Source: Asterias rubens
Lineage: Eukaryota; Echinodermata; Asteroidea; Forcipulatida; Asteriidae
Assembly (NCBI RefSeq): GCF_902459465.1
Contig: NC_047063.1
Location: 18,193,685 to 18,257,684, forward strand
Direction: 5' to 3'
DNA: 64,000 nucleotides
Under the pieces are notes generated by a model. It saw only the letters and a list, made by a program, of their open reading frames with translations, did no database searches and had not been told where the DNA came from. The position numbers and the translations under genes are program-made. Within the stretch, counting starts at the first letter, position 1; each line of letters opens with the position of its first letter. Positions 54,701-63,355 of the stretch are shown one piece after another.

Positions 54701-55434
54701 TATCTCGCATTTTGTGAATATCTTTAAATTTGTTCGGGCGTCATTCGGAATCCATTCAATAATGTAACTGCAACTTTGACGGGAAGATCTTCTTTACACA
54801 CAAAAAAAGGAAGCGGCAGCAGAGGAGATGCGAATTTTTTTTTTTTTTTTTTGGGGGGGGGTGCACGATTTTTTTCGGAATTTGTTTCAATCTTTTAGAC
54901 AATAAATCAAGTAGGTCACCACAGTTTCCGTTTAAAAAAGGGGCAAAATACCACAAAAGTTCATGTTTTTGTAAACCATAACGAACGAAGTTCAAAAGAC
55001 TTTGTACTTACTCTAACCACAAGTGGTTTCTTGTCCAGCGTGCTTCTCTCCCTCTCCCTCGCCTGGCTCCGCGTCGCTAGCACCCCGTCAGCGATGGCAC
55101 CTCTCCGGACCCGTCCCCACATCGGACCCGCCTCGAGGCTCCCTCCTTCTCTCCCATCGGTTACGAGTAGCGACAACGCATCTTTCTTGATGGTCATCAC
55201 ACGGTCCCGGTCTCGGGATACGCTCTTCTTGATCTTACTGTTGTCCATGAGTGCGAGAACTGCTCGTAGTTTATCTCTGCGTCTCTGGAGGAGGTTTGAG
55301 GCCCTGCTAGTCTGGGGAAGAGGAGCAATCCTCATCGTGGACCCACCCTCCCTTGCTCCGTGAGAAACGTCACTTGTGCGAATCAACGGCGGGAGAGGGC
55401 GCTCTTTGGGCGTTTTAGTTATTCCTACTTCCAT
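42160..55434 (-). CDS. CNBD2-like two-domain cyclic-nucleotide-binding protein, copy B
   Basis: Sixteen minus-strand coding exons join in one 773-residue frame: 55434-55012, 54396-54317, 52882-52762, 50983-50909, 49951-49789, 49456-49383, 49224-49141, 48444-48296, 47880-47820, 47209-47137, 46618-46209, 45406-45295, 44205-44096, 43731-43660, 42886-42752, 42339-42160. Splice sites are GT-AG and phases agree. Exons pair one-to-one with copy A, many of identical length (80, 75, 163, 84, 61, 73, 135), except that copy B exon 8 equals copy A exons 8 plus 9. The first CNB cassette reads FGNEAIVSRGRHNVTV: Asn313 and His322 replace the ligand-binding Glu and Arg. The second domain keeps SDWIYILKSGSC and VSNGAEC. 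The start ATG at 55434 has a favourable context (AAAATGG). An intact but degenerate copy suggests a structural or regulatory partner role rather than nucleotide sensing; that is inference. Confidence 0.85.
42931..43224. repeat. 42-bp minisatellite, 7 units, with CTCF-like sites (intron 14 of copy B)
   Basis: Seven exact 42-base units starting GGGGACGCTAGGTGGCAGC and ending GTAATGCATGGT. Units differ by single bases only (unit 3 has ACTCTAGG; units 6-7 have GGCCGC). Each unit contains ACGCTAGGTGGCAG, which agrees with the CTCF core CCACYAGRKGGCRS at 12 of 14 positions. Confidence 0.95.
43660..47880 (-). CDS. Exons 9-14 of copy B: second CNB-like domain with long linker
   Basis: Exon 9 RGTVIETDSNRSDWIYILKS, exon 10 GSCAVLKKLHYEE, exon 11 (46618-46209; 410 bases) a charged Lys/Arg then Ser/Pro/Asp-rich linker longer than in copy A, exons 12-13 polar and acidic, exon 14 RDTYVQIGTLEPGDIF. 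Only the two ends of this block are expected to fold. Confidence 0.75.
44368..44710 (+). mobile_element. Family B palindromic MITE copy 3 (intron 12 of copy B)
   Basis: Left TTAA, AGCCATTATACACTTTCGC; central TCTCGCTATCGAGA; ends near TAATGGTTTTAA. Confidence 0.75.
44709..44872. mobile_element. 164-bp foldback
   Basis: AATGGTAGCACTTGAAGTCT at the left pairs with the right end AGACTTTAAGTGATACCATT; inner arms AAAAACTGCATGAGCTTTCG and CAACAACTACTTCA also pair with the right half. Abuts the family B MITE. Confidence 0.8.
44884..45263 (+). mobile_element. Family C MITE copy 5
   Basis: TTAA ends; left AAGGATTTGGGTACTTTTTG; right GTACATAGACCCTTTAA. Central GTCTCATGATCACTGAGACG palindrome. Ends 32 bases before exon 12 of copy B. 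Confidence 0.85.
45780..46167 (-). mobile_element. Family A MITE copy 9
   Basis: TTAA, AGGCCGTGGACACTGTTGG at left; GTGTCCAGTGCCTTTAA at right. It lies in intron 11, 42 bases from exon 11. Confidence 0.8.
46915..46974. repeat. 60-bp hairpin (intron 10 of copy B)
   Basis: CCGAGAAGGACCAGAGTTTCT pairs with AGAAACTCTGGTTCTTCTCGG nearly perfectly. Unassigned foldback. Confidence 0.75.
47531..47686. mobile_element. 156-bp terminal-inverted-repeat MITE
   Basis: Ends are CATAGACCTTTTCGCAAATA and its reverse complement; the interior has a second inverted pair (GAGGTGCATTGTGG / CCACAATGCACCT). A decayed relative is at about 34.57-34.74 kb. Confidence 0.8.
48296..50983 (-). CDS. Exons 4-8 of copy B: first CNB domain and entry to the second
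   Basis: Exon 4 reads ETKRILELPTAERTEKD, the lead-in helix. Exon 5 gives YGRRPYAFYLVLAGS; exon 6 ends GQVFG; exon 7 (49224-49141) is the degenerate cassette; exon 8 (48444-48296) reads EYSRIFLAGG through GWPLHLLKKHPKKCRFNFY without the intron found in copy A. A plus-strand open frame of 137 codons overlapping intron 7 is not supported. Confidence 0.8.
49498..49592 (+). mobile_element. Family C MITE fragment
   Basis: AAAATATTACATGCTGAGGTGC and TTTTTGAGAAATGAGTAAAAC match the left arm of family C only. Confidence 0.5.
51200..51770 (+). pseudogene. 5'-truncated, internally deleted LINE (RT C-terminal region plus 3' tail)
   Basis: The frame reads TQLYIAFKSSQENANASIAR.. WTQQNFLKLNDDKTEFLLFG.. 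and ARNLGVIF, typical of the end of the reverse transcriptase of CR1/L2-like non-LTR elements. A stop follows after a few residues; then, in another frame, HINNMVRLSSYPIRNIG and KYLDKFKSLHKTYLMSQVF remain, with the sequence between them lost. The element ends in a (TTA)n tail at 51711-51770. Antisense within intron 3 of copy B. Confidence 0.8.
52213..52597 (+). mobile_element. Family A MITE copy 10
   Basis: TTAA, AGACAATGGACACTATTGG; central GAGACCTCAAGTTCTAAAC palindrome; GTGTCCACTGCCTTTAA. Full length, in intron 3 of copy B. Confidence 0.85.
54485..54712 (-). mobile_element. Family A MITE copy 11, right-truncated
   Basis: TTAA, AGGCAATGGACACTATTGG at left; stops after TTATTATCTCGCA, losing the right third. 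Confidence 0.75.
55012..55434 (-). CDS. Exon 1 of CNBD2-like copy B: basic N-terminus
   Basis: Codes residues 1-141, starting MEVGITKTPKERPLPPLIRT, with a basic helix (NLLQRRRDKLRAVLALMD) and ending at a GTAAGT donor in phase 0, as in copy A. GC-rich relative to its introns. A possible in-frame extension exists: an AAAG acceptor 12 bases before the ATG would join in phase with the small exon at 58331. Confidence 0.75.
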
Positions 55435-55806
55435 TTTGTTAATGAACTTTAGGTAGCGATAATGTACTTTTTAGTCATTCAAATATCCATGATGACGTTT
55501 CTAATAGAAAGATCATAAGCTTTCGGGAGCGATTGTGTACTTTTGGTCAGTTCACTCGCTTTCATGAGGACCTGACGTCGAACCTGACGTCGGTCCGTGC
55601 CACCATCTAAAACATGAAGCAAAAGGGGGGAAATGATAACATTTCGCAATGATCAAAAATGAGCAAAATATAGGAATTCACAATTTCAATAACCTTAATT
55701 CCCCTTTGAATAGGAATTTTAAAAGACCCGGTCACATACAAATTGCAACTATTGATAAACCATAGTACCACCGGTGTTAGAGTGAACCAAGCAAACTGTC
55801 TAACAA

Positions 55807-56168
55807 TTAAAGACACTGATAGGTAATTGTCAAAGACCAGTCTTCTCACTTGATGTATCTCAACATATGCATAACATAACAAACCTGTGAAAACTTTAGC
55901 TTAATCGGTCGTGGAAGTTGCGAGATATTACTGAAAGGAAAAAAAAAACACCCTTGTCACACTGTGTGCTGTCGGATGCTTGATTTCACCTCAAATTCTA
56001 AATCGGATGTCTCGAAATCAAATTCGTGGAAAATTACTTCTTTCTCGTGAACTACATTACTTCAGAGGGAGCCGTTTCTCACAACCTCTCCCCATTACTC
56101 GTTACCAAGGAAGGTTTTATGCTTTTAAAAGAAATTGAGTAATTACCAATAGTGTCCGCTGCCTATAA
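55807..56168 (+). mobile_element. Family A MITE copy 12
   Basis: TTAA, AGACACTGATAGGTAATTG at left; GTGTCCGCTGCCTATAA at right. Confidence 0.75.
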
Positions 56169-57171
56169 GTCTAAAAAAAAACTTGTTGGTTTTGAGAAGT
56201 TCACACCATTTTAAGTTTGCAATAATATTTCCCTCAGAAGTGAAATCATCGTTGAGAAAACTTTGTCTGTAAGCTTACCTTTAAAAAAACCTGATATCGA
56301 TTGTTGGCGGAATAATTTATTTTTTAAATAACTCGAAAAAAAATGTGCGAAATTACAGATAACCCTGGAGTCATTTTTCACCTGGTAAAGTTAGATCACT
56401 CCATCATTGAACATCACAATCAATACGAGTCGGTAGTGACTAATATCAGGTTCATTCAGTCCGTGTCGTCCGTGTCAGCCTGGCTACGATATGCGTCTGT
56501 TTTCATTCACACAATTGACCTTACTCGAAATCTCCCCAACACAAACCCTTACCTTCTACCTGTTTGTTACAATCAGTATCTTGTCATAAACTCCGACCAA
56601 ACCTGCTGTAAACCGACCAGTGGTTCCTTCCCCTCTACTAGGCCCAATTCATAGGGCCACTTTTAAGCGCAACAACTAGCAAATTATGCTTACCAACTAA
56701 AACAAAAAGTTACCAACTAAAATACCACTTCACATGTAGCATATGAGATTGGTATCCTGCTTATTGTTGCTTAACAGAAATCGTTTCTGCTTAAGCAGCT
56801 TTATGAAATTAGGCCCTGATCAACAGATCAATCCGAGCCGGTAGCCCAAAGAGTCGGATCGATAACGAACGGCAGCAGACGGCTATTCTTTCCTAAACCA
56901 GCTCTTCCACACAGTGTCCACGGAACGAAAGTCGCCTGGTCAATATATCGACTGGATAATACTGATGCAACATAACGGAATCCACGTCACTGATATCGAT
57001 TAACACTTCATTGTAGAGACTTGATATCGAAATGTAACACTGACAAACATCATGGGACCTCTTCAAGAGCACGTGACATGTACACTGCAAAAACTGGGGT
57101 GTTAAAACTGACACTGTCACATAATCTTCCTTCCGAAAAAGTCGTTTTTAATTACCGTGAAGTATAAAAAA

Positions 57172-57330
57172 TAATCAGTGTCAATGTCCATATGAAAGAA
57201 AATAATGAAAGCCGGCCACATCGGTCAGACAAATTGAGGTACGAAGTGACTTGGTACGAAATGACTTGGGTACGAAATGACTTGGGTACGAAGTGGCTTG
57301 GGTACGAAGTGACCAACATCGATATATATA
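57172..57330 (+). repeat. Element carrying TTGGGTACGAAGTGACT tandem repeats, copy 2
   Basis: Same left part as at 33128 (AATGTCCATATGAAAGAAAA, GCCGGCCAC), then about five repeat units and the end GACCAACATCGAT, followed by a short TA run. Confidence 0.75.
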
Positions 57331-57362
57331 TATACAGATACAGAAATTAATTATAATCAAGT

Positions 57363-57706
57363 TCAAAGGGAAGGTACACGTTTGGTAGTTATTCAAAACT
57401 AATATTTAACTTAAAAACTGACTTGGTAACGAGCATCATTGGAGAGCTGTTGATAGTATAAAACATTGTGAGGAAAGGCTCACTCTGAAATAGCGTAGAT
57501 TTTGAGGAAGAGGTAATTTCTTAGTAAAATATTAAAAGACTAAGAAGTATTTTATTCCTAACCGAAAGCACACAAATTCGTCCAAATTCGATGGCCAATT
57601 GAGACCAAGTTTTCACAGGCTAATTTTTATTTTATGCTTAAATGTTGGGATACACCAAGTGAGAAGACTGGTTTTTGACAATTACCAATTGTGTTCAGTG
57701 CCTTTA
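57363..57706 (-). mobile_element. Family A MITE, divergent subfamily copy 3
   Basis: AAGGGAAGGTACACGTTTGG at left, GTGTTCAGTGCCTTTA at right; central AAAAGACTAAGAAGTATTTT hairpin. Same subfamily as at 9.9 and 25.4 kb. Confidence 0.7.
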
Positions 57707-58207
57707 CTATAATTGTGATGTTAAAATAACACCAATGTAATTCTGTGAACAGAAATGAGTGTAATTTTAACACATTTAAAGTGTAAAATGTCGGTTTTTA
57801 TGTGTGACAAAACCTATGCTGTCGGTTTTAACACCCCGGTTTTTGCAGTGTATGGGCAAAGTGATGTCGAATGTAACACTGACTTTAGAGCAAGACATCG
57901 ACAAATCAGTAGGCACAATTTTTCAACTAAGACCTCAAAATAGCATGACAAATCGTTACTTCCAAAATAATAAATGTTGTCGTTTAGTCAACTGCATGTT
58001 GGTGGTTTAATTGAGGTGCTTTAAACGGTATACGGTATTTTGTTTTATAGCTCTAACCATGGAGGTAGAAATCGACTGAATGTAACATCAATAACAACAG
58101 CAACAACACAACAATAGCACTTTGAGGCCGAAGCTAGACCATTGAGCTCCAACATCTACACCAACGAGCATCGAGAACAATGAATGAATATTTGAACTGT
58201 GTGAAAA

Positions 58208-58238
58208 CATGGAGGAAAATTCGAACTTTTCCTCCATG
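58208..58238. repeat. Short perfect hairpin
   Basis: CATGGAGGAAAA-TTCGAAC-TTTTCCTCCATG. Small and unassigned. Confidence 0.65.
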
Positions 58239-58316
58239 GTGAAAAAATACAATCTTATTAACAATTTATTCAAAATAACTTATTTTCTTCCGCGTGCAAA
58301 ATTCACACAGACTCAC

Positions 58317-58331
58317 CTTTACAGAAGCCAT
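58317..58331 (-). other. Candidate upstream coding exon of CNBD2-like copy B
   Basis: ATGGCTTCTGTAAAG followed by GTGAGT (MASVK, phase 0). If joined to an acceptor 12 bases before 55434 it stays in frame with exon 1. It could equally be a chance match or belong to another transcript. Confidence 0.2.
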
Positions 58332-58944
58332 CGGTTGCACTTCGTTACAATAAAGCTAGAGCGGTTTTAAGCCAGTGTTTACAAAACACAGTCGTATAGC
58401 TGCACCCTGTCGACCTCGCATAGTTTGTCCACATGTTATTTAGGTCAGTGCTCGAGTTAAAGAATTTAATCAGTATTTACTGACATAGATCTTTTCCATC
58501 AAAAGGGTGAATGGTTATCTGCGACCGTGTTTCGTTTTGTATCAAGTCCTGTCAATGAATACTAGTCATGTTGACCCTAAAAGTGTATGAATCCATGAAG
58601 GTAGACATGGAAGGGTAGACTTCCTCCATGATGAAACTGACAAGTTAACGAATCTTTAGCGTGATTAGCGGTGGATAAGATACGGTTGGATTCACCGTTC
58701 AGCCTCTCTGCCAAACTCCACAATACACGGTGACAAAGAAGTGATCAGTCATCCAAATCTACACCATTCATGGTGTCTAGGGAACGTGTACAGCTTATGG
58801 CATTGTAGACCAACAATGAATGGAAACTGTACATTATTGGTACCAAAAGCAGGCATCAGAATAACTTGTTGGGGAAAACAGATCCAAGTGCCATGATGTC
58901 ATTATTAAGCTGGCGTCAACGGTCATTCTTTTCAAACTAGCAGC

Positions 58945-59486
58945 CCGGTGTCGCATGCAAGTATGTCCTCTGTTCAATACCATGGAGTATATCTCCATGA
59001 CAATACTATCCGGAGGACAGTATTGCATATGCAATAATGTGTGCCGGACAGTTTTGCATATGCAATCGTGTCCGCCCAAACGCTGCTGCATAATGCAATT
59101 GTGTCCGCCCATGCAATTGTGTCCGCCCGGACACGTTTGCATATGCAGGTGTGTCCGCCCCGTGCAAAACCATCCTTTGCAGTAAATTAAACACCCTTGG
59201 TCGACGGAACACGTTCGCCATTTGTTTTAAAAGCTAAATGCATGTCATGAATGACATGGAGAATGTTCGGCCGTTGGGTATTCGCTTTAATCATAAAACA
59301 TGGGAATATTCATGCTGCATATACGTACGTAGGATCAGTGCATGCACGCTTGCAATACGCGCACTTACGTACAGTCGTGTACATGTCCGCCGGACGGTTT
59401 TTGCATAGCCCCGGACCCGATTGCATATGCAAAAGTGTCCGGAGCGGACAGTATTGTATGGCGGACACGATTGCATCTGACACCGG
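58945..59486. repeat. Compound palindromic element, family E copy 3
   Basis: CCGGTGTCGCATGCAAGT at left and ATTGCATCTGACACCGG at right, with alternating TTGCATATGCAA and GTCCGCCCGGACAC-type palindromes, and a middle segment (AACACCCTTGGTCGACGGAA) shared with the 14.4-kb copy. The most complete uninterrupted copy. Confidence 0.8.
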
Positions 59487-60028
59487 CACGTGCTTTAGGT
59501 TCATTTAGTCCTTCATTAATTAACTCTTAATTAAATTGTTTGCTCTTATTGATATTGATTTGATAGACGTGTTTCAAGGCCCGTGTCTATTAGCAAGATG
59601 GGTTACGTATTAGTTTTTATGTGTTTGTCTTGCAAGGCCTGGTGAAAATAAATGTGGTTTTTGGGTCTATGAAAATTAATATGAAAATGGTCTAAGTAAC
59701 CAACTCGCCCGATCAAAGGCAACTTGGTGTGCCATACCATAAGGCAGCACAGGCTGTACCCGGCCCCCTCATAAAGGGAGCTAAGATGAAACAAATGGCA
59801 CAGCGAGGGTGCAATGAGCGTCTATAAGGACGGATTTCGAGCGCTACAATGATCAATCCTAGCTCTACTCTATGAATGATCAAAGGGATTGTATACGTTT
59901 GGTTACAACTAAATAACAACTTTCTGAGAAGCGCAAAGTTTCTCGGAGTATGTATTTCTATCTTCTTGCTAGGACATTCGCTCCGTTTTTTCGGCATTTT
60001 TTCAAATGTACTATACGCGATCACCCTT

Positions 60029-60419
60029 TTAAAGACACTGGACACTATTGGTAATTGTCAAAGACCAGTCTTCTCAGCTTGTGTATCTCGAAATAAAATG
60101 CATAAAATAACAAACCTGTAAACATTTGAGCTCAATTGGTCGTCGAAGTTGAGAGATATGAAAGGAAAAAAACACCATTGTCACACAAAGTTGTGTGCTT
60201 TCAGATGCTTGATTTCGAGACCTCAAATTCTAAATCTGAGGTCTCGAAATCAAATTCGTGGAAAATTACTTCTTTCTCGAAAACTACCCCACTTCAGAGA
60301 GAGCCGTTTCTCACAATTTTTTTTGTATACTATCAACCTCTCCCCATTACTCGTTACCAAGTAGAGTTTTATGCTAATAATTATTTTGAGTAATTACCAA
60401 TAGTGTCCACTGCCTTTAA
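60029..60419 (+). mobile_element. Family A MITE copy 13
   Basis: TTAA, AGACACTGGACACTATTGG; GTGTCCACTGCCTTTAA. Full length with the GAGACCTCAAATTCTAAATC central palindrome. Confidence 0.85.
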
Positions 60420-61113
60420 AGTGAAATGTGCACATGTTGGTTCATCTACATTTTTATATAGGATTAAAACAATCGAATTGGTTTCAAATATTTTGCCTTA
60501 TGAAGTCACTAATAAATTATTGTTTGCATACATAGACCCAACAATCGCAATGTTTGGGGTTCAGCAAAAAAGGGAGGAAAGAATTAACCCTTGGAGAGAC
60601 GAAATGGGACTCAAACTGCAGTTTGATCTCAGTTGGAAAAGCAGCAGAATAAAAGAACAGACCTGACGGTAGACGCACCGGGGGAAGCAGCAAAATAAAG
60701 AACAAACGGTCGACGCACGATGTTCTCGAAACCGATCCACCACAAAAGCAGTTATACCATGGAGCAATAACTATGGTTACACTCACCCTGTTCAGTGTTG
60801 AAAACGAAGAAGGGACAGAAATACACAGCTTGTTTTCCCACAAATCAAAGCATACACGATTCAACCATATTATATAGAGCAAGCTTAGAGTTAACAATTC
60901 CCCAACTTCAGATTCATCACACAGCAAAGAGGCCGGACCAAATGCTTGGATATTCCTCAATGGATTCTGGCAACGCTAAAATGAGGACTGTCACCTTCGT
61001 CTTATCCAACGTGTCTTATTACATGCATTGGGTTTGACCTTATGACTTCCAACCGCTCGATGTAACCACAGACCTCCCCAAAGCGGGTAGGCCTACTGAG
61101 CATAAACATTGCT

Positions 61114-61500
61114 TTAAAGACAGTGGACACTATTGGTAATTGTTAAAGACCAGCCTTCTCACTTGGTGTACTTCATCATAATGCATATAAATACAAACTT
61201 GTGAAAATTTGAGCCCAATTGGTCGTCGAAGTTGCGAGATATGAATGAAATTAAAAACACCCTTGTCACACGAAGTTGTGTGCTTTCAGATGCTTGATTT
61301 CGAAACCTCAAATTCTAAACCCGAGGTCTCGAAATCAAGTTCGTGGAAAATTACTTCTTTCTCGAAAACTACGTTACTTCAGAGGGAGCCGTTTCTCACA
61401 ATGTTTTATACTACCAACCTCTCCCCATTACTCGTTACCAAGTAAGGTTTTATGCTGATAATTGTTTTGAGTAATTACCAATAGTGTCCACTGCCTTTAA
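61114..61500 (+). mobile_element. Family A MITE copy 14
   Basis: TTAA, AGACAGTGGACACTATTGG; GTGTCCACTGCCTTTAA. Full length. Confidence 0.85.
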
Positions 61501-61869
61501 AGGGTCACGTCCACAGTATTGACGACATCTACGATTTGGATGTCAAAGTTTGTTATACGCCAAATGGTTATACATGTACTGATTTGTATGCATTGCCTTG
61601 AAGCCAAACCATTGAATCGGAGTGGGCCTAGTATTTTTCTTTACACATAAGCATATCATTTCCACAGCCCGGTCCCCAAGCAATTTTTTATATAAGTTGT
61701 CAAAAGTGTTTAACTGAACTTTGTGCTAAGCTCAATCGTGTGCTTTTGCAGCTCTGTGCATGGAGGTAGTTACATGCCAGCATGCTCTGTAAAAATGGGC
61801 CCTGCTGTTAACTGATTGGAAAAAACTGGGAGAAAAACCATAAGTTTACAAAACGGTATTCCATACCTG

Positions 61870-61875
61870 TTTATT
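61870..61875 (-). promoter_or_regulatory. Candidate poly(A) signal of DCPS
   Basis: TTTATT on the plus strand is AATAAA on the minus strand, about 1.2 kb past the DCPS stop. Other hexamer variants lie nearer, so this is tentative. Confidence 0.25.
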
Positions 61876-62820
61876 TCATGAAGACAAAAATAATACATTT
61901 CTTTTACTCAAGAATTGTAAAGAATATGTGCTCCCAAATAACATTGCACCATACCTTTAACACAAGCTTCTTGACCTTGTTTGTTGATACTACATCTAAC
62001 AAATTCACAGTGCCTTTGGTTGGTTAGTCTTTACTCAAGACTGTGAACTATACCTTTGTTTCTGAGCAAGATGTGCTCAATTAATAACAAGTAACTAAGA
62101 GACGCAAAATGAACAACAAATAAGGAGACATTACACAGTACACACTTTTCAAGTGGTATACAAATGGGCATTCCCAGATAGTATATAGACGATGTGACCT
62201 GTGACTTCACATGTTTACAAAAGAGCCACCAAGCATGGACTTCCTGCAGGCAGGATTTGTACACAGCTCAATGGAAGAAAACATAAAATCTTATTTTTTA
62301 TGGAGATTGCACTGTCTAATCCTTATTTACTTTTTGTATGAGAAAAGGGGGCATTTATGTGGAAATTATGACACAAAATGTCAACTTTCCTATATGACCT
62401 CACTGTGCAGTATCTTGCCTGCCAGAAAAGCTAAAGAATGTATAAGGTCACACTTATTGTAAGCAAAGGTCACATGGTCTATATCATAGATACAGTTTTA
62501 AAAATTCAATATAAAAAGTTTATAATGCTGTTCATTATACATTTTATGTTATTAATCTACCCCCCCCCCAATTCTCATATGCATCACCTGTCTAGGACAG
62601 CTTTGACCTTCCTGCCCAACTGACATCCCTCCAGTCCTACTTAAAAACTCAGCATCATCAGCAGTCCAGTGTTCTCCTGCGGAAGAGTAGAGTATACTTC
62701 TTCGAAATGATTGAGACACCATAGGCTAATTTCAGAACCAACGCTTCCCCCAAAAGAGTTTTAAACATGATTGAGACAAGTTTCCTCCTGGTTTTTTACA
62801 TTTTGAAAGAGGTTGTGAAA

Positions 62821-62972
62821 TTTGGTTTTACCCATATGCGCTGATGTGTGTTAGCATGGTGCCCATCTCTGTGAAAAAAAAAATCACAGGCATGTTACTT
62901 GGGTGGGATTGAAACCTATGACCTTGGTAATTCTAGAGCAGTGTTTAACCAACTAGACCACAGAGATTGCCC
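62821..62972 (-). mobile_element. Most complete copy of the tRNA-derived SINE
   Basis: On the minus strand: TGGTCTAGTTGG (box A), AGGTTTCAATCCCACCC (box B), a short CATGCCTGTGA..TCACAG hairpin, then ACACACATCAGCGCATATGG and GTAAAACCAAA. This defines the family seen at 9.7, 15.6, 19.3 and 29.1 kb. Confidence 0.8.
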
Positions 62973-63067
62973 GGTGGCTAGAGGCAGTTTGAACCCCATA
63001 TTTTAGCAGCATGTACTGCAACGATTTAAGAAAAGGTTTGTAACAAAAATATTTGACCCCCCAATCT

Positions 63068-63355
63068 CTAGTTTGAGTCTGAAGCGATTTGCTCTCCGTT
63101 TTTTTCTTTAAATCGAGCCAGAAGTCCGTCCTTCTCCCTGAGAATAAAACTCAGCGTCTTCTTCTGATAATAATCTGACATCAGCTCGATGTTCTCGATG
63201 ACGTCCGACAAGAGATGTGCCTTGGTGACATTGGAACCCATGGCATCAAACTTCAGATGAGTGAAGTGTACATGGAGATGGTAGTAGGATGGCTGGTAGT
63301 GAAAATATACCCTGAGCTGATCGGCGGGGATGGAGTAATTGTCCATGATGGCTTG
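63068..63355 (-). CDS. DCPS: Scavenger mRNA decapping enzyme, last coding exon (partial)
   Basis: An acceptor TTTCAG at 63361-63356 leads into 95 residues starting QAIMDNYSIPADQLRVYFHY and ending at TAG (63070-63068). YHLHVHF is the histidine-triad motif of the HIT family; with PSYYHLHVHFT, AHLLSDVIENIE and YYQKKTLSFILRE it matches the C-terminal end of DcpS closely. DcpS hydrolyses the cap left after 3'-5' exosomal mRNA decay, releasing m7GMP. All three triad histidines are present. The phase-0 start shows that earlier exons lie beyond the right edge. Nothing links it functionally to its neighbours. Confidence 0.93.
   Translation of the reverse strand, partial: QAIMDNYSIPADQLRVYFHYQPSYYHLHVHFTHLKFDAMGSNVTKAHLLSDVIENIELMSDYYQKKTLSFILREKDGLLARFKEKNGEQIASDSN

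Larger units (their letters stand above)
58332..63067. other. Intergenic region and probable DCPS 3' UTR
   Basis: Holds a compound palindromic element, two full family A MITEs and a SINE. From about 61.9 kb rightwards the sequence is largely free of recognised repeats and probably includes the 3' UTR of the minus-strand DCPS gene. No coding exon was found; a 147-codon minus frame at 60.5-60.96 kb has no recognisable domain. Confidence 0.5.

Noticed and set aside
60517-60960. 147-codon minus-strand open frame
   Set aside because: No recognisable domain, no splice structure, low-complexity hydrophobic residues and a short internal near-duplication.
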